In this document: positions 56,204 to 64,000 of the stretch, one piece after another
How positions within the stretch are numbered: position 1 is the stretch's first letter
Layout: every line of letters begins with the position of its first letter
Assembly (NCBI GenBank): GCA_024278955.1
Contig: JAJRSE010000071.1
Span: forward strand, 1-64,000
DNA: 64,000 bases
Source: Planctomycetota bacterium
Lineage (GTDB): Bacteria > Planctomycetota > Planctomycetia > Pirellulales > Lacipirellulaceae
Reading direction: 5' to 3'
Program-made: the position numbers and the translations under genes
The notes under the pieces: generated by a model
What the model was told of the DNA's origin: nothing
What the model saw: only the letters and a program-made list of their open reading frames with translations
Database searches by the model: none

Positions 56204-57041
56204 TCACCTTGGCTTAGCCGTAATGAGACCTTCATCAGGGCTGCTTGCTGTGGCGTAAAGTTTTTTGGGAATCCGGCCTGCAAGGTACGAAAGCCTTCCT
56301 GACTCGGTGCCGAGGCGCATCGCGTCGGCCATTCGTAGCGGGTCGGCAGCGTGGGCGATGCCCGTATTGAGCAGCACCCCGTCGACGCCGAGTTCCATTG
56401 CAATCGAAACGTCGCTCGCCGAGCCGACCCCGGCGTCGACGATCACGGGATAATCGGGATCGCCGTCTTTGAGATATTCGAGACAAATGCGAATGTTGTT
56501 TGGGTTGAGTACGCCTTGTCCCGAGCCGATTGGGCTGCCGGCTGGCATGACGCTGGTGGCCCCTGCTTCTTTGAGTCGTCGGGCGATGACGGGATCGTCG
56601 CTCGAGTAGCACAGCACCTGGAATCCGTCGGCAACCAACCGCTCGGTCGCTTCGATCGTTGCAACCGGGTCGGGTAGCAGAGTTTTGGTATCGCTCAAAA
56701 CTTCGAGCTTGACCCAGTCGGCACCTGGGTTTTCGAGACCTAGGAGAATCTCTCGACCTAGTCGTGCAACGCGCACGGCATCGTCGGCATTAAAACAACC
56801 GGCCGTGTTGGGTAGCAGCGTGTAGCGATCGGTGTCGATAAAGTCGAGCAGATTGTTGCCGTCGGCGTCGATCAAGCGTTCGCGCCGGATGGCGACCGTG
56901 ATGCAATCGGCACCGCTACGTTCGAGCGATTCGCCCATCAGGGCATAGTTGGCGTACTTCCCGGTGCCGACAATTAACCGGCTTTTGAGGGTGTGGGTGC
57001 CGATCGTTAGGGCGGCGTCGTTGCAGGTTTCTGTGCTCATG
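56204..57041 (-). CDS. thiG: thiazole synthase ThiG
   Basis: [58 protein letters not shown]. Confidence 0.95.
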
Positions 57042-57137
57042 GTTAGGGAGGGATACAAGATTAAGGGGCTATTGAAATTTAACTTAACTTTAACGCTTCT
57101 ACTTTCCGAATTCTGCAATCCAAATTCCGGTTTTAAT

Positions 57138-57338
57138 TCATCCGCCGCCGACGAGCGTGACGACTTCTAGTTGATCGCCTTCGGCAAGTTGCGTTTCGTG
57201 ATGATTGGCGCGCGGCACGAGTTGCAGGTTGAGCTCCACGGCCAAAGATCGCGGGTCGAGTCGCAGTTGGTCGAGTAGCTGGCCAACCGAGGCGCCGGCT
57301 TCGACTTCGCGGCTTTCTCCGTTGACTTGAATCTGCAT
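57138..57338 (-). CDS. thiS: sulfur carrier protein ThiS
   Basis: [25 protein letters not shown]...[13 protein letters not shown] (C-terminal GG). Confidence 0.9.
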   Translation of the reverse strand: MQIQVNGESREVEAGASVGQLLDQLRLDPRSLAVELNLQLVPRANHHETQLAEGDQLEVVTLVGGG

Positions 57339-57354
57339 GAAACGTTTCCTTGCG

Positions 57355-57879
57355 TTACTCTTGATCACGCACAAAGGTGGTACGGAACGATCCCCCGGCC
57401 ATGTGAATGAAGCTGGCCCGCTGCGACTTGCCAGCGGCGTTCAAGTTGGCGTTGAACGGTAAAGCATAAGCGTTGACCTGTCCGGTCGTCGCTTCGGCAA
57501 TGTAGATCAAGCTGTTGCCAAGCTGGATATTGCCCGAGCCGCGGGGCAGGTTGGCTTGGCCTGTGACCATGAGGTATTTGGGGTTTTTGGTCGGCTCGAA
57601 ATCGTTCTGAATGTTGTATTCGAAGAAGGCGGTGAAATCGCCTCTGCGTCGGCTGACCACTGCGGCACGAAGGTCGCCGGTCAGAAAATCGAGAAAGTAA
57701 AACGCCTCGATGCCGTTGTCGGCGGGACCGGTGGCAATCGCGAAATTTCCTTCGCCGTGGGTAGCGGTCGCGTGGACAACTTGCCCCGTGCCGATACCAA
57801 ACCAGCTGGCCATCAGGGCCGCCCCCAGAAATATGCCAAGCACCATCAACGCCGCGTGATTGCACAGTCGCTGCACCAT
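57355..57879 (-). CDS. hypothetical protein, membrane-anchored
   Basis: N-terminal TM, conserved-looking beta domain; located between thiS and a metallopeptidase gene. Confidence 0.65.
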   Translation of the reverse strand: MVQRLCNHAALMVLGIFLGAALMASWFGIGTGQVVHATATHGEGNFAIATGPADNGIEAFYFLDFLTGDLRAAVVSRRRGDFTAFFEYNIQNDFEPTKNPKYLMVTGQANLPRGSGNIQLGNSLIYIAEATTGQVNAYALPFNANLNAAGKSQRASFIHMAGGSFRTTFVRDQE

Positions 57880-58106
57880 GACTCTTCTCCCGTTGCCTAG
57901 ATACGAAGAACGCTCACCGCGACCGAAAGGGTCCGACAGAAGCGATGGCCGGCGGACGCCTGCCGGCCAATATCGTCTTCTATCCTAGCGGTTCAGGGCG
58001 AGAGAATCCAGGAGGGAGCGGGCGGGGCGAATGATGAATTTGGAATGGCGAGCGCAGGAGGCACCTGAGAGGGTGCTCATTGCGTTATGGAGCTTCCTGT
58101 CTCGAC

Positions 58107-58802
58107 TCAGTCTCGGCTGCCGTAGAATCTCATGATGTAGTACAGCAAGGTCAACACTGCCTGCAGAGTGCCGGCAACGTAGGTCCAGGCAGCCGCATTG
58201 AGTACTCGATTAACGTAGACCATGTCGTGGTCTGTAACGATTCCGTGATCTACTAGCAACCGCTTGGCTCGCGAGCTGGCATCGAATTCTACTGGGAGAT
58301 TGATAAGCTGAAAAACGACAACACACGCGAACGCCGCAATGCCCAGTGGTACCAAAAAACCCATCGCCGGAAATCTCGACGAGAGCAACATTCCACCTAT
58401 CAACATCCACATGCTGGCATTACCGCCAAATGTTGCGGCAGGCACGGCCGCATTGCGAAGAACAAGTGGCACGTATTTCTCGGCATCCTGCAATGCATGC
58501 CCAGCTTCGTGAGCAGCAATACCAACAGCGGCAGCCGTACGCGCTCCGTAAACCGAGGGGCTAAGCCGTAGCACTTTATCGCGAGGGTCGTAATGGTCGC
58601 TGAGCTGGCCGGGGATTTGCTCGATCGTAACATTCTGCAAGCCCGCCGCGTCAAGAATGTGGCGTGCTGCGCCAGCACCACTTAAATGGGCTGGTACTTG
58701 TTGAGCTTGTGCAAAAGTCGACTTAACTCTCCTCTGTGCCCAGAATGCCAGCAACAGAGCAGGCGCGATGTACAGAAAATACATGGGGTCAAACATCATC
58801 AT
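58107..58802 (-). CDS. zinc metallopeptidase (YugP-like)
   Basis: VGIAAHEAGHALQDAEKY HExxH-like motif AHEAGH with several TMs. Confidence 0.88.
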   Translation of the reverse strand: MMMFDPMYFLYIAPALLLAFWAQRRVKSTFAQAQQVPAHLSGAGAARHILDAAGLQNVTIEQIPGQLSDHYDPRDKVLRLSPSVYGARTAAAVGIAAHEAGHALQDAEKYVPLVLRNAAVPAATFGGNASMWMLIGGMLLSSRFPAMGFLVPLGIAAFACVVVFQLINLPVEFDASSRAKRLLVDHGIVTDHDMVYVNRVLNAAAWTYVAGTLQAVLTLLYYIMRFYGSRD

Positions 58803-58957
58803 AGCTATTTACCTCGTCGCCTCTCGTGGAGAACGTGTATTCAAAACTGCATTAAACTATTCCGGCATTACTACTACGCAGAATGCTACCGCCCGGTTCG
58901 TGTGGCGGCAAGCCGAGTGTTTATCTCCTGAAAACAGGGAGTTTTTAGCCTCGCGAA

Positions 58958-60109
58958 TCAGGCTTGGACCGCGATCGGCTCGCCGGCTCGCCACTGGGTC
59001 CCCTCACGCTCTACCCGGCGATAAAGCGTGTCGCGTTCGACTGGCTCGCGGCCTGTCTCTTCGATGAGGCTGCGGATTGCCTCGACGCTTAGCGCCTCGG
59101 GCGTCTCGGCTCCGGCATCGTGGTAAATCAGCTCGTGCCGTACGGTGCCATCAATGTCGTCGGCGCCGTAGGCGAGCGCCACCTGGGCCGTGCCTACGCC
59201 GAGCATGATCCAGTAGGCCTTGATGTGCGGCACATTATCGAGCATCAGGCGGCTAATGGCCATGGTTCGTAGGTCCATCAGACCGGTCGCCTTGGGGATG
59301 TGGCTCAGGCCTGTGTTCTCAGGATGAAACGCCAAGGGGATAAATGTCTGGAACCCGCCCCAGCCTTCCTGCAACACGGCGTCTTGCAACTCACGCAGGC
59401 GAATCAGGTGATCGATCCGGTGGTAGGCTTTTTCGATATGCCCGTAGAGCATGGTGCAGTTCGTACGAAGGTCCAGCTCGTGGGCCGTGCGATGTGTGTC
59501 GAACCAGCGGCTGGAATCGGCTTTGTGTTCGCAAATTTTGTTGCGTACTTCAGGATGAAAAATCTCGGCCCCGCCACCCGGCATACTGCCCAGGCCTGCT
59601 TGCTTCATGTCTTCGAGGACCCAACGCGTTGATTTGTTCGTAAGCCGGCAAAACCAATCGATCTCGACCGGGGTCCAAGCTTTGAGGTGGAGTGACGGGT
59701 AAGCCTCGTGCAGCAGGCTCACGACCCGGCGGTAGTCGTCGTACTTGGCTTGATGATGCAGGCCTCCGACGATGTGCATCTCGGTCGACCCGATGCTAAC
59801 GGCTTCCTGACCGCGAGCAAGAATTTGCTCGTCTGTCATCCAGTAGCCCTTCTCGTCGCGAAGGTCTGCGCGAAAAGCGCAGAACGTGCATCGATAGACG
59901 CAGATGTTGGTCGGGTTTAGATGGGTGTTGATATTGTAGTAGGCGTAGTTGCCGTTTTTGCGTTCGCGCACTAGGTTGGCCAGCTCGCCCAATTCGGGCA
60001 GCGGCACTTCGTCGGAATAGAGCAAGACGCCCTCTTCAAGCGAAAGCCGCTCGCCGGCTTCGACTTTTTCTCGGATGGGTTTGAGAATGGGTGAAGAAGT
60101 GCGGAGCAT
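58958..60109 (-). CDS. mqnE: aminofutalosine synthase MqnE (radical SAM)
   Basis: NICVYRCTFCAFRAD CxxxCxxC; IVGGLHHQAKYDDY; FIPLAFHPENTGLSH. Confidence 0.9.
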   Translation of the reverse strand: MLRTSSPILKPIREKVEAGERLSLEEGVLLYSDEVPLPELGELANLVRERKNGNYAYYNINTHLNPTNICVYRCTFCAFRADLRDEKGYWMTDEQILARGQEAVSIGSTEMHIVGGLHHQAKYDDYRRVVSLLHEAYPSLHLKAWTPVEIDWFCRLTNKSTRWVLEDMKQAGLGSMPGGGAEIFHPEVRNKICEHKADSSRWFDTHRTAHELDLRTNCTMLYGHIEKAYHRIDHLIRLRELQDAVLQEGWGGFQTFIPLAFHPENTGLSHIPKATGLMDLRTMAISRLMLDNVPHIKAYWIMLGVGTAQVALAYGADDIDGTVRHELIYHDAGAETPEALSVEAIRSLIEETGREPVERDTLYRRVEREGTQWRAGEPIAVQA

Positions 60110-60135
60110 GGGATTGCAGTTCGTATCTCAAAGCG

Positions 60136-60170
60136 ATCAAAAAAAATAGTCGCGATCTGACAGATCGCCG
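60136..60170 (-). terminator. rho-independent terminator for the hepT/mntA pair
   Basis: Minus strand gcgatctgtcagatcgcgactatttttttt downstream of the 60184 stop. Confidence 0.75.
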
Positions 60171-60183
60171 GAGGGAAATCGCC

Positions 60184-60522
60184 CTACTCTTCCAGGAGCG
60201 ATTCGATTTGCTGAACAAGAGGATCCAACTTAACCTGAATCACTTCCCAAATCACGTTCATATTCAGCGAATCGTACCCATGCACCAAGACATGACGAAA
60301 GTAAATAATCTTGTTCCATGAATCAATTTGCTCTGCTATTTCAGGAAACTGCCGATGCAATTGGTACATGGCTTCACCTAGCACCATCAATTCGCGTTCT
60401 ATCGCAGAGCGAATAGGACGATTGTTAACCAAATCATCAAGCGACTTATCTTCCATGTACTGTCGCACAAATCGAGCGCGATCAAGCATGTCGCCAAGAA
60501 ACTTTTTCGCTTCAAGCTGCAT
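60184..60522 (-). CDS. hepT: HepT-like protein (DUF86)
   Basis: IYFRHVLVHGYDSLNMNVIWEVIQ (RX4HXY motif RHVLVHGY). Confidence 0.9.
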   Translation of the reverse strand: MQLEAKKFLGDMLDRARFVRQYMEDKSLDDLVNNRPIRSAIERELMVLGEAMYQLHRQFPEIAEQIDSWNKIIYFRHVLVHGYDSLNMNVIWEVIQVKLDPLVQQIESLLEE

Positions 60523-60820
60523 ACACTAACTCTCTCGACTGGTTCACCGATTCAATGAAATAAGGATTTTTCATTGCTGTCGGATCCACCAAATCGATGG
60601 ACCGTCCGTAAAGCTCTTCCAAGGCGATCTGAAAGCCAAAAAATTGATCGAAGGCATTCATCGACTCCAGCCTCTGAAACTCGACAAGAAAATCGAGATC
60701 GCTCTTCGCCTCGTCAAAATTTCCCGTAGCTGCCGAACCAAACAATTCGAGCTTGATCACGCCGAACTTGTTGCATAGCGACCGGAGCTCTTCGATTTTT
60801 TCGTTGACCATTGCCACCAT
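60512..60820 (-). CDS. mntA: MntA-like minimal nucleotidyltransferase
   Basis: LFGSAATGNFDEAKSDLDFLVEF (GSX10DXD); overlaps hepT. Confidence 0.9.
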   Translation of the reverse strand: MVAMVNEKIEELRSLCNKFGVIKLELFGSAATGNFDEAKSDLDFLVEFQRLESMNAFDQFFGFQIALEELYGRSIDLVDPTAMKNPYFIESVNQSRELVYAA

Positions 60821-60864
60821 ATTTTCACCTGCGATTCTTCTTGAAAAACCTCTACCGCCCATTA

Positions 60865-61878
60865 TCACCCGACACCGAGCCACAGGTCTAGGGTCCCAAC
60901 CGCAAAGAGTCCCAGGCTAATCACTGCATTGACGTTGAAAAAGGCGATATTCACGCGGTCGAGGTCGTCGGGACGCACTTGAGCGTGCTCGTAGACCAAC
61001 AAACCGGCCACAACGACAACCGCTGACCAGTAAATGAGCCCCAACGGCGGGTATACCAGCGGCAGCACCGCCAGCAGGACCACGGCCATGGCGTGGCAGG
61101 CAGCGGCCAAACGAAGGGCTCCCGCGATGCCAAGCCTCGCAGGAATGCTTTTCAAGCCGGCCTCGCGGTCGAACTGGTAGTCCTGGCAAGCATAAATCAT
61201 ATCGAAACCCGAGACCCAGGCGAGCACGGCACTGCCAAGCACGATCGCAGGCAACAAGTCTCTGGGATGATCGAGCACGATCTCGCCTCGGATTGCGATC
61301 CATGCCGCCACAGGCGAGAGGGCCAGGGCCGCTCCCAACCAAAAGTGGGCCAGCGAGGTAAATCGTTTGGTGTAGCTGTAGCCGCAAAGAAAGGCGAGTA
61401 CCGGGATGCTGAGATAGAGGGGCAATCGATTGGGGAAGAATAGCAGTGTGCTTGCGATGAAGGCGAAACCGCAAGCGGCGGCGAACGCGGATACCTGGGC
61501 GACGCTGAGGATTCCTGCGGGGAGATGCCGCCCCGCAGTGCGCGGGTTTCCGGCATCGATCTTGCGATCGGCCAATCGGTTAAACGCCATTGCGGCACTT
61601 CGGGCGGCGACCATGCAAAGCAAGATGCCGAGGAGTTCTTGCCATCGAATTTGAAATCTTGCGGCGAAGAGCCAATCTACATTGATTTCGCGACCAGCAA
61701 TTTTTACGTAGGAATCGTGAATCAGATTATCGCCCCACATGAAACTATCGAAATCGCCGAACTCCTCGACCGTCCGCAAACGCCAGGCCATCATTGCTGC
61801 GAGCATCGCAAACGGCAGCGCGAATAGTGTGTGGCTGAAGCGGATGAGCGAAAGGAGGTGGCGGACGGTTGTTAGCAT
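60865..61878 (-). CDS. mqnP: UbiA-family prenyltransferase (MqnP-like)
   Basis: NRLADRKIDAGNPRTAGRHLPAG, DMIYACQDYQFDREAGLKSIPARLG. Confidence 0.87.
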   Translation of the reverse strand: MLTTVRHLLSLIRFSHTLFALPFAMLAAMMAWRLRTVEEFGDFDSFMWGDNLIHDSYVKIAGREINVDWLFAARFQIRWQELLGILLCMVAARSAAMAFNRLADRKIDAGNPRTAGRHLPAGILSVAQVSAFAAACGFAFIASTLLFFPNRLPLYLSIPVLAFLCGYSYTKRFTSLAHFWLGAALALSPVAAWIAIRGEIVLDHPRDLLPAIVLGSAVLAWVSGFDMIYACQDYQFDREAGLKSIPARLGIAGALRLAAACHAMAVVLLAVLPLVYPPLGLIYWSAVVVVAGLLVYEHAQVRPDDLDRVNIAFFNVNAVISLGLFAVGTLDLWLGVG

Positions 61879-61956
61879 GGTGGTGTGCGTTGGAGGAGTA
61901 CTCCGGCAATCTGTCTGTTGAAATTTATTCCGAAATCCGAAATCAAAATTCCGCAA

Positions 61957-62646
61957 TCATTTCTCTCCCCAACGCTTTATGAGGCCGTTCTCTATGCCGA
62001 GTTGGTCGCAGATTCTTGAGACCACGAAGTCGACTAAATCGCGGATCGTTGTCGCACCATGATACCAACCCGGCGAGGCCGGCATGACCACGGCTCCGGC
62101 TTCGGTCACGCGGCGCATGTTGTCGATATGGGGTAGCGATAACGGCATCTCGCGCGGAACGATGATTAACCGGCGGCGTTCTTTCAAATGCACTTCGGCG
62201 GCTCGTTGGATGAGATTGCTTGCCGCCCCCTGGGCAATTGCGCTGAGTGTCGTGCCCGAGCAAGGGCAAACAACCATTCCCTGGGTGAGAAATGAACCGC
62301 TGGCAATGGGAGCGTGAAAATCTTGGTAGTGATAATATTGCAACTCGCCCAGCCTTCCCTGCTCGACGGAAAGTACGTTGCTATCGGCCGAGCCGATGCC
62401 TGCGTTGGTCTGAAGTAGCTGGATTTTGCTGTCGCCCGAGGAGTCAATCTCGTCGAGCATCAGGTCCGAGGGTTTGAACTTTTTCAGGTTCACCTTGAGG
62501 CTCATTTCCTGACGAATCACCTCGGCACCGCTCGCGCTGATCGAAAGATGGACGTCGTAGCCGGTGGCCAAGAGAACTTCGATCAGTCGAACCGAGTAGA
62601 GCGCTCCGCTGGCTCCGGTGATTCCTAGGCAGATATTTTTTGGCAT
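61957..62646 (-). CDS. ubiX: UbiX-family flavin prenyltransferase
   Basis: LGITGASGALYSVRLIEVLL, ASGSFLTQGMVVCPCSGTTLSAIAQG, VPREMPLSLPHIDNM. Confidence 0.93.
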   Translation of the reverse strand: MPKNICLGITGASGALYSVRLIEVLLATGYDVHLSISASGAEVIRQEMSLKVNLKKFKPSDLMLDEIDSSGDSKIQLLQTNAGIGSADSNVLSVEQGRLGELQYYHYQDFHAPIASGSFLTQGMVVCPCSGTTLSAIAQGAASNLIQRAAEVHLKERRRLIIVPREMPLSLPHIDNMRRVTEAGAVVMPASPGWYHGATTIRDLVDFVVSRICDQLGIENGLIKRWGEK

Positions 62647-62659
62647 TTTTTGATTTTCG

Positions 62660-63397
62660 CTATTCTTCCGATTTCGGCTGAGGCTTCATTCCAACATAAA
62701 GAGTCGCGACCCCCAGGGTAAGTCCTTGATGGGTGACCTCGGCTAGGCCTGCTGCTCTCATGCGATCGGCCAGCTGCTCGCCTTGCGGGAACTCGCCGAC
62801 GCTGTTGGGAAGATAATTGTACGCATCGGCAGCACTGCCTGAGAACAACTGGCCGATACGTGGCAAGACGTTGCGAAAGTACCAGCCGTAAATGGCTTTG
62901 AACGGTTGCCAGGTTGGGGTCGAGAACTCGAGCACGGCGACCTTGCCGCCGGGAGCACAAACGCGGACCATCTCGGATAGTCCCGCATCGGTGTCGGCAA
63001 CATTCCGAAGGCCGAAGGCGACGCAGACGATCTCGAACTGGTCGCTTTCCAGCGGCACCTGCTGGGCATCGGCCTCGATGAACGTGACCGCACGGTCTGC
63101 GCCCGACTTCGCGGCCTTTTTCCTACCGATTTCGAGCATCTCGTGGCAAAAGTCGGCTCCGATGATCTGAGCTTTGCCGCCGGTCGCCCGATAGTAGGCG
63201 AGCGCCAAGTCGCCGGTCCCGGTACAGAGGTCAAGAATCTTCGATTCTGGCCCTGCCGGCACGCGGCGCACCGTCTGCCAGCGCCAGTAACGATCGACGT
63301 TTAGCGAGAGCAGATGGTTGAGAAAATCGTACCGACCGGCGATCTCGCCAAACATTTTTTGGACGCGGGGCCCCGATTTGTCGACAGCGGTGGGCAT
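62660..63397 (-). CDS. ubiE: demethylmenaquinone/ubiquinone methyltransferase UbiE/MenG
   Basis: RYDFLNHLLSLNVDRYWRW, LDLCTGTGDLALAY, VAFGLRNVADTDAGLSEMVRV, EFSTP. Confidence 0.93.
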   Translation of the reverse strand: MPTAVDKSGPRVQKMFGEIAGRYDFLNHLLSLNVDRYWRWQTVRRVPAGPESKILDLCTGTGDLALAYYRATGGKAQIIGADFCHEMLEIGRKKAAKSGADRAVTFIEADAQQVPLESDQFEIVCVAFGLRNVADTDAGLSEMVRVCAPGGKVAVLEFSTPTWQPFKAIYGWYFRNVLPRIGQLFSGSAADAYNYLPNSVGEFPQGEQLADRMRAAGLAEVTHQGLTLGVATLYVGMKPQPKSEE

Positions 63398-63505
63398 TGT
63401 GGGTCAGAGGTCAGAGGTTGGGGGTTGGGGGTTGGGGAAACAATCTGCAATCCCCATTCCGAGTTCCGGATTCAAGAGTATCGCAGTAGAATGATGTTTC
63501 CGCTA

Positions 63506-63547
63506 GCGTTAACCGGCGTTTGTCGCCCAGGGTTAACGCGTTTTTTT
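63506..63547 (+). terminator. terminator-like hairpin upstream of comB
   Basis: gcgttaacc ggcgtttgtcgcccag ggttaacgc g ttttttt: 9-bp stem plus T tract. Confidence 0.6.
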
Positions 63548-63628
63548 GCTTTCGCTTGGCAAAAAAGACGGCCTAGCGATCGGCGCTAACGCCCAACTTC
63601 CAATCCGAAATCCCCGTTCCGAATTCCT

Positions 63629-64000
63629 ATGAATCTCGCCGTCCACTATCTGCCCCAATTTGTGTCTGAGTCGGAACTTGCCGGCAGCGTGGTCGTGGTG
63701 GTCGATCTGCTCCGAGCCTCGACGACCATCTGCCAAGCGTTGGCCTCGGGAGCCCAAGGTGTTGTGCCTTGTCTGGAAGTCGACGAAACCTGGACCCGGG
63801 CCAAACAGTTCTCGCGGGAAGAGATTCTGCTGGGCGGCGAACGAGGGGGCAAGCGGATCGAGGGCTTTGACCTTGGCAACTCGCCCGCCGATTACACGGC
63901 AGACCAAGTCTTTGGGCGAACCGTCCTGTTTACCACCACCAACGGCACCAAGGCCTTGGCCCATGCTCGGCTAGCTAGCCGGGTACTCATCGGGGCAGCC
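63629..64000 (+). CDS. comB: 2-phosphosulfolactate phosphatase-like ComB (3' truncated by window end)
   Basis: MNLAVHYLPQFVSESELAGSVVVVVDLLRASTTICQALASGAQGVVPCLEVDETW...LLGGERGGKRIEGFDLGNSPADYT...TTTNGTKAL. Confidence 0.88.
   Translation, partial: MNLAVHYLPQFVSESELAGSVVVVVDLLRASTTICQALASGAQGVVPCLEVDETWTRAKQFSREEILLGGERGGKRIEGFDLGNSPADYTADQVFGRTVLFTTTNGTKALAHARLASRVLIGAA

Overview
This 64 kb window looks like a planctomycete chromosome segment, probably Pirellulales-like; this is inferred from gene content and repeat style, and no database was searched. Coding density is high. Main blocks: (1) a partial two-component/chemotaxis-like segment (CheB, receiver, Hpt) at 0.5-3.7 kb, in which cheB plus a receiver gene are bracketed by two ~110-125 bp inverted copies of one repeat; (2) tRNA-Ser(CGA) at 6176; (3) a type IV pilus/T2SS-like cluster at 8-25 kb (secretin, PilP/O/N/M-like, PilC, PilB, STAS, histidine kinase, receiver, pilins, HD-GYP, minor pilins); (4) a tandem GGDEF protein, exopolysaccharide export genes and a diadenylate cyclase-like gene at 25-30 kb; (5) ABC transporter parts and planctomycete-type secreted proteins at 30-39 kb; (6) trpBA, a Ser/Thr kinase, a DUF3500-like protein and a porin at 40-47 kb; (7) pilT followed by a membrane-anchored GspE/PilB paralogue with no recognisable Walker A lysine, at 47-52 kb; (8) hisF, a DinG-like helicase, thiGS, futalosine-pathway menaquinone genes and two nucleotidyltransferase toxin-antitoxin-like modules at 52-64 kb. 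No CRISPR array, rRNA or intact transposase was seen. The most notable signals are the pseudo-ATPase coupled to pilT, the DacZ-like cyclase, the repeat-bracketed cheB cassette, a minor pilin with a large C-terminal domain, and several families of small palindromic (MITE/REP-like) elements.
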